From Gracilariopsis chorda (Eukaryota; Rhodophyta; Florideophyceae; Gracilariales; Gracilariaceae): a stretch of DNA of 64,000 nucleotides. Positions 1-11,323 of this stretch are shown in pieces. The first letter of the stretch is position 1. Each line of letters opens with the position of its first letter. The stretch spans positions 62,001-126,000 of the forward strand of contig NBIV01000089.1 in the NCBI GenBank assembly GCA_003194525.1, written 5' to 3'. The translations under genes were made by a program, and so were the position numbers. The notes beneath the pieces were generated by a model. That model searched no databases. It worked only from the letters and a program-made list of their open reading frames with translations, and had not been told where the DNA came from.

Positions 1-258
1 GAGAACCTTGACAATGCATAGTGCATCATGGGCCAAATTCTCAGCCTCTGCATCACTAAACTCATTGACGTTGACCAATTGGGATTGCACTCCATATCTC
101 GGGACACAAGCGATATCACAAAGAATCATTCTACGGAACCTGAAGAGTTCTGGGTACCGCAAAGCCTCTGCCGCATGCAATCCGCCGCCGAAACGACCTG
201 CGTTGGCATGACCACCCTGCTCTGTCACACGCTGTGGATGAATTTCATGGTGGCTCCT
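1..258 (-). pseudogene. Partial unidentified protein-coding frame at the left edge
   Basis: The minus strand is open for 86 codons from 258 to the window edge, and the reading runs off the edge. The translation is protein-like, with the segment GRFGGGLHAAEAL followed by RMILCDIACV. The spacing of a glycine-rich FGGG segment and a following LCDIA strand loosely recalls the FGxGIYFA...LCEV region of ADP-ribosyltransferases of the PARP type, but no catalytic His-Tyr-Glu triad can be shown in this fragment, so this is only a resemblance. A TGA at 259-261 ends the frame upstream, and another minus frame (segment DEERHEGATMKF) continues there, so a frameshift is likely. I do not recognise the gene with confidence. 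Confidence 0.3.
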
Positions 259-380
259 TCATGCCGTTCTTCATCTTTAATCTGCGTTGCTACGGCAAGA
301 ACAGCTTTGGTTTCGAAAAGGCAGACCTTCATCGAGCCAGTTTCCTTGTTCAGTCCGTCGCCAACCTGAGAGAGTAGCCT

Positions 381-1430
381 ATGGAGACGGGGTCAAGAAT
401 GCTAGTCGTGCATGGGCTCTCAAAGAAGGTTTTGCTTCGTTTAGCACTTCAGCTCCAAAGCCCTCACGGTCGTTTACCAAAAAAAAGGATCGCTTACAGA
501 CACCCGTCTAAAGCAGGTTGTGCAAAAAGTGCTCGAAGCTTCGGGCGTGTCTTTCTGTTCTCTCTTTTCAAACTATCTTTACCACTTATTGGATCTTACG
601 TTCCCCATTCAAGATATTCCAGATTCATACGTTGTTTTTCTTGAAGCCGTGCAAACGTTCTATGTGATAAGACAGCCACTTCAGCCTCCAGCCCACCTAC
701 CGTCTCTTCCGCCTATGGATCCTGGTCAAATCCCATCCTTGAAAGACCTTGGCCTCTCTGTCCGCTCCCAAGTTACATGATGATTCCTTTTTTCGAGGTG
801 GAGGACGAGAGGAATTGTCAGAACGTTGTCTAATCATCGAAGATGCCAAACGTCTGGCACGTGAACGATCTGTTGCAGAACACCTTGGTTCCGACTTTTA
901 ATGCCTAATATCTCCTTGACTTTATTTTGTATGTCTCAGCGCCCGACGTGTTCATTCAGAACTGCTGAAAGCTTCCAAAGCTTGCCAGACGTACACCTAT
1001 TTTGAACTTGTTGGGAGAGATTGTGTACGATATGCAACCGCACAAGCGCATTAGCTGTTCCTTAACAGCAGTATAGGTAGCGTAAGAAGCCCAGTCTGCG
1101 TCGGAGTGTTCTTGCGTTCTAAAGTTTCTGGATATGAATATTAGATCAGTAATTGCTTGCATTGGCTAATGTGAGGTAACGACATCGCATAGCGCGTCAA
1201 ATGAGAAGCGATTGTGTTTGGTAGTGGCAGTGTGTGAAAAGAACGCAAAGAAAGTTTTAATGACCGCAAGAAAGTCGGATAAATCAAAGCCTGGAGATTT
1301 TGCAGCAAGGCTCTCATGAGCATCGGCGGGAAAGTGAAAGTTGGTATGCTTAGCGACGAGGAAGAGAAGAAAGCGTTTACACGCACGTTTCCTTGCCTGC
1401 GGCGGTGCAGTGGTGATACTGAAAATGTTT
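381..1430. other. Stretch without a recognisable gene
   Basis: Several short overlapping plus frames (for example 520-780) and minus frames (1141-1434) are present but none carries a motif I know. The plus frame at 520-780 encodes a segment VQKVLEASGVSF that looks protein-like, so this may be eroded transposon DNA. No promoter, RNA or repeat could be supported. Confidence 0.3.
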
Positions 1431-1779
1431 TCAAAGCGGCTCACCCTCAACAGAGATATTCGATACGTCTTCGTCAGTATCAGCGAAAACTATGAAGGCT
1501 ACGTCTTCAGCTCGAGCAAAAATCGCGTTCAAGGCTGCCTCCACTTCAGCCTGCTCGCACGGCGTGTCAACATCATCCAGACAGATGGGCTTTGACAGAG
1601 GCAGTTTTGAGGCCTCTCTAATGCGAAATAGCGCACATAAGAACCTGTGCATTTCGGGAAGAACCTTTTCAATAAGACAGTCCGGCGCTTGGTGACTGCC
1701 GATGAGAAGGATTTCGATGGGGCGTGTGTTGAGATGCTTTTGGAATGCCTTTTCGTGCTAGGAACGCAGCTGTACGGCT
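1431..1779 (-). pseudogene. Unidentified minus-strand frame, probably decayed
   Basis: A frame of about 115 codons reads ARKAFQKHLN near its upstream end, then an acidic C-terminal half with PICLDDVDTPCEQAEVEA and FADTDEDVSNI. There is no Met until residue 42. A different minus frame (1529-1918) carries protein-like sequence upstream (segment YKKFTFFADELRCID), so the original gene probably began beyond 1900 and was broken by a frameshift near 1780. No known family is recognised. The acidic, charged composition and the surrounding broken frames suggest a transposon-derived or dead gene. Confidence 0.3.
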
Positions 1780-2590
1780 TATTCATCTTGAGCTTCCTGG
1801 GAGCCTTCCATTTGGGCGTAGCCGTGCGATCTATGCACCTCAATTCGTCCGCGAAAAATGTGAACTTTTTGTAGGGAGTGACCCACCGTTGGTCAGGCGG
1901 ACAGCCGCGTTGATGCAACCACCCAACGGGCTTGCGTTGCTCACCACCAGTGTCTGTGCAGCCTATGCATATGACTATGCTCGCGTCGAATTGCCAAGCA
2001 GTGCTCTGCTATGGTACCTGCGTCTGAGAGACCTGTTGTCAATTGCAGCCATCGGTGGGTGTGGCGTGAGCTACCTGGCGATGAAACGAAAGCTTGCAGA
2101 AGCCTAATCTCCGCAACTGCTGATGAAAGAGGGCGATTAAGTTGAGGTGAAGCTCCGGGTGAACCAATGGGATGTTTGTTCTAGGTGGTATGCTTTAGGC
2201 CAGCCTATACAACCTCCAAAGTTTTAATAAAGTATTTAGGTGAGCAACAGGAACGACAGAGAGGACGTGGCGATGGCTTTTCTACAAACGCTTGGGCGTT
2301 CGCTTTAAATGGGGCAGAGAAAGTGGTGGCGAAGTGCTGGACTGGACATCAGGGTTATTCACGAGGTTCATAGCGTCGTCAATGTCGCACGAGTGCAGTT
2401 GAAAAGGAGATTGACGAACGATTCTGCACCCTTGGCTGCTCAAGACATCGGTAGAACTATCACTTAGATAGGCAACTGAGAGCTTATGTTCGGTTCGCAA
2501 CTCGTCATAATCGACCGCTTGGTAGTTTATATGGTCTGCGGGGTGCTTGAAGTCGATTATGCCTCCATCTAAGATGGGTCTTCGGTGCTT
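1780..2590. other. Stretch without a recognisable gene
   Basis: A plus frame at 1745-2107 and a minus frame at 2282-2764 are open but are low in recognisable motifs; the minus one is inflated by the minisatellite that follows. No gene is called. Confidence 0.3.
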
Positions 2591-2598
2591 TCCTTTTT

Positions 2599-2744
2599 GG
2601 GTCTGCCGTCTTCTCTTGCTTGGGTCTGCCGTCTTCTCTTGCTTGGGTCTGCGGTTTTCTCTTGTTTGGGTCTGCCTTGTTCTCTTGTTTGGGTCTGCCT
2701 TGTTCTCTTCTCTGGGTCTGACGTGTTTTTTTTTTTTTTTTTTT
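2599..2744. repeat. 23-bp minisatellite ending in a T19 run
   Basis: Five full tandem copies of a 23-bp unit beginning GGGTCTGCCGTCTTCTCTTG start at 2599, 2622, 2645, 2668 and 2691. The first two are identical and later ones diverge progressively. A partial sixth copy at 2714 runs into 19 consecutive T residues at 2726-2744. Because 23 is not a multiple of three the array is open in several frames and makes basic, lysine-rich pseudo-proteins on the minus strand; these are not genes. Seen from the minus strand this is a poly-A run followed by a repeat. Confidence 0.85.
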
Positions 2745-2967
2745 GGAAAAGAATTCAGTGGCACTTGTCAAGATACACGGTTTCCAGCGTGTAGTCGGCG
2801 CGCTACACGATTTTGTGAGTCTTTGACTGTGCCACGCAATCAGACAGAATATGGACAGAAGCACATCAATTACTCAAGTTTACGAATGGAACCAATAAAG
2901 GTAGTGAATCTCTACACATTATCATGTTTCATTCTCATTGGCGTCACCAATGGCGCGGCTAATCATC

Positions 2968-4038
2968 TCAATCTGTTTTTTTCCAACTCTTTTCATGCTT
3001 TCTCTCTTTCAATCTTGCTTCCGCAAACGCAAGTTTGTCCAACAGATTGCTCCTGTTCCCGATATGAGCCACAGCAGACGTTGATTGCTGAGCAGCAGCC
3101 CTTGAGCTTTTCATCACTCCTTCCAGCTTGTCTACCTGTTCCTTTTGCTTAAAAGAGCTACGGGCTGACTCGAAGAACTTGGTACTTGCGTCTTGAAATT
3201 CTGCAGAGGAACGCTTCTTGGATTGCGACTTTGATCCAGATACTCCACTTGCAGCGCGATGAGTAACACTATCGTACTCCCCAGCTCCTCCTTCACTACC
3301 AAATCTTTCCGAATAAACAATAGACCCTCCTGAGAACCGTAGAGAATCTTCGTCCTCCCTGGGAGTCCCCAAACCATACAATACCGCTCCAATAATAACG
3401 AGCTTTCTTTCTTGATCGCTAAGCTTATGAAATCTTTTTTAAAACTCCGTATACATAAATTCCTTGAAGTTGGGAGTGTTTTGGCCTCTTTTCGTATAGT
3501 GTGCAATCGGGAGCGATGAGAAAGTAGGAAAGCCATTCCATACGGCTATAAGGTAAGGAGCGGGGCAAAAACAGATTGGCGGGTCCTCGGAAGAAATTGG
3601 TTCGTCAGAAAGGTGCTGAAGAGCATCCTTCTGACGAAGTGTGTCATCATTGTTAGGCTTTTCAATGACATTGACCCATCCGTCAATTGGGTTCACTTCC
3701 ATATCCAACTGTGCTTTTTTAGTGAGAGTCTGCGACGCACTAAGAAACGCAGGGCGACACTCTGGATCATCCCGAATCAGCAACATTAACCGCGCAAACT
3801 CGGAAATTGTGAACGGTTTTTGTTTAACATTCTTTGCGATCTGCTTCATCGTACTTCCTGCACCGGCTTCAAGTTCAATTTGCGTGGAATTCTACGTTTT
3901 GCGTTTCTACGATGCAGTTCCAGAAGCCTTTGAAGGACTATTAACTTTTCGTTTAGAGATTTGGCTTGTGGGTTATTGCCCACGCGTAAGTAATTCTGGA
4001 AAGCGCTTGATTCTCTCTTTGGCCTCTGCGGATGGCAT
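2968..4038 (-). pseudogene. Decayed transposon-associated protein with coiled-coil C-terminus
   Basis: From an ATG at 4038 (MPSAEAKERIKRFPELL) the minus strand reads as one protein through two small frame changes near 3980 and 3850. It then stays in a single frame from 3849 to 2968, broken only by one in-frame TAA at 3436-3438. The middle contains FTISEFARLMLLIRDDPEC. After the stop it continues KRFHKLSDQERKLVIIGA and ends in a charged, probably helical tail (LAFAEARLKERKHEKS). Resuming in the same frame on both sides of the stop shows that the two open segments were once one protein. No enzyme motif is visible. The shape, a globular N-terminal part and a charged coiled C-terminus, resembles accessory DNA-binding proteins of DNA transposons, but I cannot name it. 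Confidence 0.45.
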
Positions 4039-4880
4039 CCTAGCGATATCGCTAAACATGGCCATGCAAGGGATTGGACAAAATCAAAGTACCACTACCC
4101 AGCGCTTCGAGAACTGGGTATACTCCTAATCTTTTCCTTCTAGTACTTCTGTTCCGGTCGAGAGTTGTTTGGTTTCACATGTCTCGTACATGAAACACAT
4201 TATTTGTGCAATAAGAGAGGGTTTGCCGGATACACTGGTTTGAAATTGGTAACCGACATTCCAGAACTTGAAAATATCACGTAGCGTTTCGAAAGATTGC
4301 CTGCAGAGAAAAATGTACGCTTTGTGCATTTCTGAGTCTCTGATCAGCTTAGAACTTGAGAAAGGAGCGCTGGTCATGAGAGGTTTGTTGAAAGCACCTC
4401 AAGAGCTTGGTAGATCTTCACAAATGCGCAACGTCGTGCAAAAAAGAAATGGAATACGAAAAAGTGGTAGGTGGCGCGCCAGTGACTGTAGGACGGGAAG
4501 TGCAGAACAACAAGTGTTGGAACGTAGTTTCTCGTTAGCGAGAGTATACTACACCCGTTTTCCTCTGCTGCAAAGACTGCATTTTGCATGACACAAAACG
4601 CGATGTGACGACATGGTAGATTCCATCCCTGTGATCGGATCTAGCATGTTTTTGTTTCTATTCAACATTCTAAAGCTTTTTCAAACGTTTAAAGCGTTTT
4701 GAAAACTTTTTCTATCGCTTGAATAGTAGAGTACGAAGCACCCCCTTTTACATCGTGCAAAAGGCACTTCTGATCCTCGTAGACTGCCCCTACCTACCCC
4801 ACGTCAACCATGCATTTCTGAAGACAGCGAGTCCCCTCCCCAAAACGCAACCAGCCCCCCCTTAGCACACTGCCAGAGGC
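4039..4880. other. Stretch without a recognisable gene
   Basis: Only short frames without motifs are seen (for example minus 4126-4377). The region around 4740-4870 is rich in C on the plus strand (several CCCC runs). Nothing else can be supported. Confidence 0.3.
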
Positions 4881-6154
4881 AAGAGCTCTATCAATACCTT
4901 ATCGTCAACGAACTTTACACCAATGCCCTAACAACAGCTCAAGACATTCAAACTCGACACAGAAACACCCAGCATGCACTCCTCCACAATCCCATGAACT
5001 GAATACAAATTAAAACGCTCCGGACCAACTAAAGGAACTGCCAAGACACACAAAATTGCACGACTCAACACCAGAGAGTACGCTGTGTGGTATTTTGCCA
5101 GCAAAAACTACGAACTCTGCTATATTCATGGCAACCCAGGTCCGTTCAAAAACAAGCCGTTCCTTGACCTTATTCAGAAGACAAAAAACCTTTTGCTATG
5201 GAGAATACTCAGCAGCTTTTCAATCGATCTACGTGTAATTCTCATAGTACGAGATGAAGATCCTAAACCTCAATGTGGTCCAAAGAATTATATTGTACAC
5301 CAATCAATCGACTAAAGAGTATCACAAATTTCTCAAGACCGGAGCAGGGAAGGTATGACCTAAGAGTCTGTCAGATTTTAAAAAACTATCTTTATGTGAA
5401 CATGACCGTTCGTCAAAAATTGTTGGCTGCACGGTACTTCAAAATTTCCGAAGAACAAACCGCAACTAAATATTTCATCAGTGGTTTAAACAAACACGCA
5501 ACACTTACCCCGATTCTTGAAAATACTGTCGCCAGCAAACCCAAAACCATCAGACAACTCATTGGAGTCTTCAAATCATTACAGAGCATATGCCAGCCAT
5601 TTCAGTCAAGCAAAGGAATCCAACCCAAAACTCAATGGTTTACCAAGGACTACGGAACCCAGTCACAATTTCGACCATCGGTAGTCTCATCCGGATCTAA
5701 GCCCAACTATTACCACATTCTTCTGCAACCTTGACGCCAGCCATACTATGTTCGCCACATTCCTGTTCATCAACTGTGCACATATCACAAGTCAATGGAC
5801 GTCAGATGCGACCACACAGATGCCCAATGCGGAGAAGAAGGATATCCAAAGTTGCGATTCAACAAACTACAAGCCAACTACATGCGCACAGACCTGTACC
5901 ACACCCACCGGCCATATTTGCAATATATCATGGCCTCACGTTATCCCCAGTATCCATTTCACACACTTTGTCCACCCCACTCTCACTATCAACCCATTCT
6001 CTCAAGTCCTGCCCCACAGAGTGCACAAGTCGACATCACACCAGCAGCAGGAACGGAAAATAATGCTACGTTTGTCTTAGACAGCGGAGCCCGTGCGACA
6101 CACATACGCCACCTTCTTCCTCACATGCAGCCCCAGCAAGCACCCTCGCTATAA
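4880..6154 (+). pseudogene. LTR-retrotransposon gag-protease relic, Copia-like
   Basis: The plus strand carries gag-like sequence in shifting frames: ELYQYLIVNELYTNALTTAQ near 4885, then MTVRQKLLAARYFKISEEQT at about 5400 followed by KPKTIRQLIGVFKSLQ, a helical capsid-like stretch. A Cys/His-containing segment follows near 5770-5830. The frame at 5795-6154 ends with TFVLDSGARATHI, which matches the aspartic-protease motif of retroelements (L-D-S-G-A-x-x-H); the catalytic Asp and the DSGA are intact. Frameshifts and stops separate the pieces and no integrase or reverse transcriptase follows, so it is a 5' fragment. The LDSGAxxxH form favours a Copia-type element over Gypsy; this rests on one motif. 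Confidence 0.5.
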
Positions 6155-7020
6155 TAATCTGTCACACATCAACAGACACGGTGCACCCACAGTGGAACTG
6201 TACACTTCCGCAATGTAGAGCAATGCGTGCACGCATACCTTCTAGGCGAGATGGATTATAAATGACTCAATACCAACGTGGCATCGGTTCAACTCAAGTA
6301 TGAGCGGACTCTCGGAAATTTTGGGTGAAATTCGATATGAATTCTAATTGCTATTTTGGAACCTTCGTGGGTGATTATTGTGGTATCTTGAACATGGACA
6401 CGTGGCAAGCGTACGGATATTATTCATGGTTGGCATAATTGACACGTGTCGTGTTAGGCTGTGGCCTGCAGTGCCTGCAGTACAGTGGGTACTGTGTATG
6501 GTCCTAAGGATGGGCTGTTATGGAAGATTCCTAATGGAGTACTCGTATTTTCTAACTGGTGCCACGGGGCACCCCACTCCAGAGGAATTTTTCCAGTGGA
6601 TTGTAATTCAATTAGGTAGGATAACCTAACTTAGATTTTTATAGAATACAGGAGATAGTTTCCGTTGAGGTCAGCTCGCCGCACTGTCTCTACTGCGCCG
6701 CTGAAAGCTCCCCCTCTGCGGAAGTAAACCAAGCACCGTCCAGGCTTGTTATAGTTCGTCTGGTTCAACCTCGTGATACTCACCTTCAGGTACACTGTTA
6801 CGTCATCCTCTCTCTAGGTATGGTTTCTAAGCCACCGAGACCCAGCATGTCACATAGCAGCACCTGTAAGATTATCTTCCGCACACTAAAACCGCTCTCT
6901 GCTTGGTGCTTGCGGATCTCCTTTCAGGATTCCCCCGGTCGCCGCTCCTATATTACGGAAACCAACACCTATTGGAACCCATCTGTTAGGCTGAATCTAA
7001 AAGTCCTAGTTTACGGACGT
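6155..7020. other. Gene-free stretch before a retrotransposon leader
   Basis: No coding frame is convincing. The later part (about 6600-7040) precedes a leader motif shared with the element at the right edge of the window and may include a decayed LTR, but I could not define LTR boundaries or a second copy. Confidence 0.3.
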
Positions 7021-7041
7021 TGTGCTCACCACTGGCTGTAC

Positions 7042-7065
7042 CACAACTGGTCTCCCAACCTAGAA
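7042..7065 (+). promoter_or_regulatory. Putative retrotransposon primer-binding-site region
   Basis: CACAACTGGTCTCCCAACC followed by TAGAA is nearly the same as the sequence at 63305-63328 (CACAAAGTGGTCTCCTGACC, then TAGAA), and in both places a gag-like reading frame begins 100-155 bases downstream. A TGG start followed by a short conserved block is what a tRNA primer-binding site at the edge of a 5' LTR looks like. The primer tRNA is not identified. Confidence 0.4.
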
Positions 7066-7201
7066 GATTCGTTCCTGAAGGTGTATATAACGGAGTGCGA
7101 CAGAAAAGCGCTACACTCGCACCGACTAGACCCACTTCGTAGTGGAATCCTTCCTTAATCTGACTCGGAAGTGGAAGTAAATCACCCCAAAATACTCTTC
7201 T

Positions 7202-7636
7202 ATGGACCCCCAAGAACCTACCACTGAAACCCTCCCTCAGGCTCCTCAGGTACCGGGCTCCCAGAGTGGACGCAGCACGCGCAGCGCCCCTCAAGTAACC
7301 ACCGCCATGCTGGATAATCCTGAAAGTCTCCTACGAAATGTCGGCTCCAATGTCGAACGCTTCCCACAACGCTTAAGGAGACTAAACGACCCAAAGACCG
7401 TGGATACCCCCAGCATGCCTCAGGAGAGTCCGGCAGTGGAAGTTAAAGAACCCCAGACGGCGTCACAACTGCCTCCGCCTCAGGAGATCCAGGCCCAGGG
7501 CGGGATAGAATTTGATACATTTATCGAGTCTTTGGTCCCATGCCTCACCGATTGGCGCTCACAAGAGCTGGGTGACCTGATTCCTGCAGGTGTCTACGAG
7601 AATATTGGATCCCGCCACCCCACGTTAGTGGAGTAG
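7202..7636 (+). CDS. N-terminal Gag-like protein of an LTR retrotransposon
   Basis: A 144-residue frame rich in Pro, Gln, Ser and Thr starts MDPQEPTTETLPQAPQVPG. It lies about 150 bases after the putative primer-binding site, which is why this ATG is preferred. The composition is typical of a disordered Gag N-terminus, and the protein starting at 63413 in the same relative position has the same character (SRS and PAPxxP-rich). The frame ends at a TAG at 7634-7636. Downstream frames continue gag sequence, so the stop probably reflects decay. There is no zinc knuckle or enzyme in this piece. Confidence 0.45.
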   Translation: MDPQEPTTETLPQAPQVPGSQSGRSTRSAPQVTTAMLDNPESLLRNVGSNVERFPQRLRRLNDPKTVDTPSMPQESPAVEVKEPQTASQLPPPQEIQAQGGIEFDTFIESLVPCLTDWRSQELGDLIPAGVYENIGSRHPTLVE

Positions 7637-7831
7637 ATTTCAATCGAAAGTGCGCACAGCGCAGCAGACGCCCTCTTGGAGTCGTATGCTTTCCCACAAT
7701 TGATTTGTGATGTTCTCCGAGCGGTTGTTCGCTCAGAAACCACGTAGCTACAACCAGTAGCCGCGTTTCAAATTTCATCCTTCGTACAGGAGAGGCTCCC
7801 TCTATCAACATGTAAGTTAACGCCGGGCACA

Positions 7832-8005
7832 GGAGGACATGATACTGCCATTCTACGTGCCACAGAAGGACAGGATACTGGTGCAAGGAAATGGGGAGGC
7901 CCTAGGAATACCGCTATGAACCGTTTGGACCTGACACTTCACGGAGGAGAACAGGATACCAGTCGTGACCAATTCACCTTCGGAGAGGAGGACGGGATAC
8001 TCTGG
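7832..8005 (+). repeat. Imperfect GGAGGACAGGATACTGG repeats
   Basis: Four related copies occur at about 7832, 7864, 7943 and 7985, each built on GGA(g)GACAGGATACTGG, with GGATAC (TGATAC in the first) at 7840, 7873, 7953 and 7995. Spacing is irregular (33, 80 and 42 bases), so it is a dispersed local motif and not a true tandem array. It lies between two gag segments. Confidence 0.4.
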
Positions 8006-8985
8006 TGGTGAATCGCGATAACAGGGGCCACTTCATACCCCCAGACACCATTTATGAAAGACGAAGCCGACAACGGAGGGACAGAAGAAGAAATAGAAGA
8101 CACCGCGATTTGGAGAGTAGTACGGGCCCCAATTTCGAGAACAGCTCTGACTCAGAGGACGACGCACCTCTGAAGGAGAAACGAACAAGGGTCAGGAAGA
8201 TCTTCCCAGTAAACGATCTATTCGCCAAGGTGGTGGATTTTGAAACCTACAGGTTGAATGGTCGTTCTACTCTTTACGAAACGTCAGTGGCTAAACGACT
8301 TACGAAGATTCAGTGCCGAATGGATATCTAAATGAAGAATACAGCTTTTCAGACGAAGACCCCATCTCAGGGCTGAACTTCCTTACACGCTTCCATTCAG
8401 CGTGTAAAACCAACGGCGTAAATGAAGGTGCCACCATGTGGTGCTTTTAGTTCTACCTCACTCGGCAGGCGCAAACCCTCGTACAACCACACCTTACAGG
8501 AGAAGGCGCGATTTTGGATGATCCTGGAACGGAAGTCCTGATGATGTACTCTGAGGTGATCAACTTCCTCCTCAAACGGTGCGACATAGACAAGGTAATT
8601 GCAGACGCCGACGCTGACGTCACCCCCTACCGGCAGAGCGCGGGAAGGACCGAAACGGAGTTTTCTCAGAAAGTATGGAACAAGCCCTTAAGGGATGAAA
8701 ACGTGTACTCCGGATGGCGGTTAAAGTCGTTGTTCGTCGAGGGACTACTCTCTCCGATACATGCAATGGTGCGCAACCATTTTACCACCTATCTTCGGAG
8801 ATAGCGCACTTCGCAGAATCCTACAGGGACACCCAACGCGCTGCAAGGCGAAGACACGCTACACTTTCGGACAAACCCTCCGCCTCAAGAAATCGCACGG
8901 CTACAGCCTTCACGTTAGACACCAGCACCTGAGTAGACGGGGATGGCCTAACGATCGAACAGGAGCAGGACGCCCTTGCTCCTAG
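8005..8985 (+). pseudogene. Capsid part of a decayed Gag
   Basis: Frames 8005-8331 and 8514-8804 give an arginine-rich, acidic-patch N-terminal part (RSRQRRDRRRNRRHRDLESS) followed by a helical capsid-like region. Between them, in a shifted frame, lies FLTRFHSACKTNGVNEGATM, then FYLTRQAQTLVQPHLTGEG, VINFLLKRCDI and LKSLFVEGLLSPIHAMVRNH. The order (small hydrophobic helix, F-x3-RQA helix, later L-x4-F-x2-GL helix) is that of retrotransposon Gag capsid domains. At least two frameshifts and a stop near 8450 break it. No protease or polymerase follows within 9.4 kb, so only the 5' third of an element remains. Confidence 0.45.
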
Positions 8986-10400
8986 CTTCGCGTCACCCCA
9001 AGGGGTACGGTCAAGTTCACGGACACCGTCGTCACCCACCTCATACACCTCAGCCGGATCCTTTCCGAACGTCGGCTTCGCAAATCCTCGAAGCTACCCA
9101 CCACCTTGTAAGATGTGTTTGTCCTGAGAACCGTTGTACTGCGCCAATCTCACCCCGTCATGAAAGCTGCCATCCTCCAGGAGAGGGAGAAGAATTTCCA
9201 GGCAGCGAAAGACACCTATTTGGAGAATAATAGTTATTGTACAGCTTATGGCGGTTTCCACTCCCCTCAAGATAGTTATGGATACCGCACCTCATTGGGG
9301 AAAGCTGCTCAACTAGTCCCGGCACCACCAATACTGGGACCGGCTGCGAGAAGCAGACATGGTTATGAAGGTGCTACTTGAAAAGGTCATGCATTCCGTG
9401 GTGCCAAAACTTCTGGTGATAGAACGACTAGAACATGCGCAAGTAGGTTTAAAGCGGCTGGATTCTGTGGGGGCAAAGTGACAAGTCGTGGACACAGCGC
9501 AGTGCATACAGAAGGAGAATTCCGGTGTCGAGAACTTTCCTAGTTTGCTCTATGACATCACGAAGGATGGGAATGCATATGGTCTGCAATAATGCAGGTC
9601 ATACAAACATAATCAAAATAAGCTTTACCCAGTAGAAATCCAAGATATCGTTTTGATTTAGAACATATATCGTGGGAAGACATAGGTATGATGCATGGCT
9701 GATAAATAAATGATCTTTGATTGATATGTAAATGGTATTGCCAATGAAATGTATGACACAATCAAGATACAAACGTGGTATACTTGTGATACGCACTGGT
9801 ATAATTTTCATGAGAGTTTGATATACGTTCAATATATTCCAATTTTTGGTATATCTGAAAATGGTTCAAATCATATCAAGAAAATGAGAATTATTTATCA
9901 GGTTCTTGCGCAACCCTCGCGCACATATGCTGCAGGAAAGAACAATATATCAATACTTTATCTGAGTTGCATTGAAATTATATCCATTCTTCTACATTTT
10001 TTTCTATGTCATATCGAAATTGTACCCTGCATTTTCACTGAGGTTACTAATCATTGAGAATGAGATGTCTAAAGTACATAAAACTATGGAGATTTAAGAC
10101 TGCCTTCATGGCAAAGCAGAAGGTGGACAAGAAGGCTTGGGACGTGAAGCTCAAGCTAAAACAAAATCACTAGTCTGGGGTTGAAACGGAGAAGGATGGA
10201 GCTAAGCGCCTCTAATCACTTTTTGCTTCCATATTGTTTCAATTACCTCGCGATAAAAGACCTGAACCAACCCACACACTTTCATTATCTGCTCAAATTG
10301 GCAGCGTGGACGTTTCTGGTGATTCATATCATTCAACAATGGTCTCCAGTGTCACAAATTTTCCTTCCGTAGAGATTAATGTGAACGGAGATGACAGACG
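8986..10400. other. Gene-poor stretch, AT-rich in its second half
   Basis: A frame at 9115-9381 may still belong to the upstream gag relic (it includes MKAAILQEREKNFQAAKDTY), but has no motif. From about 9590 to 10100 the sequence is clearly AT-richer than its surroundings and holds only motif-free frames. No RNA gene or repeat was found. Confidence 0.3.
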
Positions 10401-10479
10401 TAAACAGCACGACCAGAGAACGCATGGGGAGGTAAATCCTGCTGGTATATACTCATCTATTACAGAAGATTGGAATGCA

Positions 10480-10886
10480 AACTCGAGGCGAAAGGGCATA
10501 GTTCGTGTGGGTGCAGGGACGTTGCACTCAGTGAGATGTGAGAACGTGTTTCTGAAGTAGAGTGTGAACACTCGGAAGATGAAAACTCGGATGCAAGGGA
10601 AGAACGCCAAATGAAGGATTGCAAAGCACAGTTTATTGCGGGTCTTGACAACCTTAATGATGATGAGGTTCCGTCGAACCCACAGAAAGACGTAGATACT
10701 ACGCTAGAGAGGGCCAAGAAAGAAATTATCCAACATGAAGAAATGATTGCCACTTTCAAAAACTTCATTGAAGCGCTGGGAGCAAATATGACTGGAAAAG
10801 AAGTACTGAACCAGCTGAAGTTCATTAGCGAGGGATTCGTGTATAAAAAATCGTTAAGGGACTCCGAATATTATGAAAGAGGGTAA
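10480..10886 (+). pseudogene. Coiled-coil fragment in the MULE relic
   Basis: The frame of the ATG at 10611 continues upstream as ERVSEVECEHSEDENSDARE after one TGA at about 10540, giving an acidic linker followed by a long helical region (TLERAKKEIIQHEEMIATF and ALGANMTGKEVLNQL). The TGA sits inside otherwise continuous sequence, so it is taken as a nonsense mutation. The piece lies 0.9 kb upstream of a MULE transposase fragment on the same strand, where the 50-57 kb MULE carries an equally charged linker, so it may be the N-terminal part of the same gene. No known domain. Confidence 0.4.
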
Positions 10887-10989
10887 CAGAAAGCTATTGA
10901 TGAACATAGGAGAGTACTTTGACCCGGGAGGTCGTTAAACTCGCCCAAGCAACCGGTCAGCTTGCCAGTTGCCCTCGCGGACCTGGGTG

Positions 10990-11323
10990 AATAGTCTTGA
11001 AAAGTCACCCGCGTAACTGCACGTACGCATTCGGTCACGGGCCCGCTACCGGAAGAAGATCCAGCCGCTGTTTCCCTGAATTTTTCCCTCGAAGGAAGAG
11101 CTCCAAAGGAGCCTCTGGACCGGGGGTTTTTCCAGGGTTTTCTCGGAGGATGTATACTTGGATCAGACGCCGCAGCAGGTTACGCACCGGTTCTTACCCC
11201 CGATCTTGCCGCTGAAATGAGGATTGGGCGGAAAGAATGTCGTCAATGGTTTCTTGGCGGCCAATGTGGTACATGCGAATCGCCTTGTCGTGGTGTGCCC
11301 CTTACCCGAGGACCTCTAGAGGT
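10990..11323 (+). pseudogene. Gag-like fragment with a Cys-rich end
   Basis: A frame open for about 110 codons includes GPLPEEDPAAVSLNFSLEGR, then ILGSDAAAGYAPVLTPDLAA and ends in a cysteine cluster, ECRQWFLGGQCGTCESPCRG. The cluster, C-x8-C-x2-C-x3-C, suggests a zinc-binding segment, as at the end of some retroelement Gag proteins, though it is not the canonical CCHC knuckle. It interrupts the MULE relic on either side, so it looks like an insertion. The stop TGA closes the frame. Assignment to a retroelement is an inference. Confidence 0.35.

Noticed and set aside
2282-2864. Lysine- and arginine-rich minus-strand proteins
   Set aside because: They are read from the 23-bp minisatellite and the A19 run; 23 is not a multiple of three, so several frames look open by repetition.
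9590-10100. Organelle-derived insertion suggested by AT-rich sequence
   Set aside because: No recognisable mitochondrial or plastid gene is encoded in any frame.
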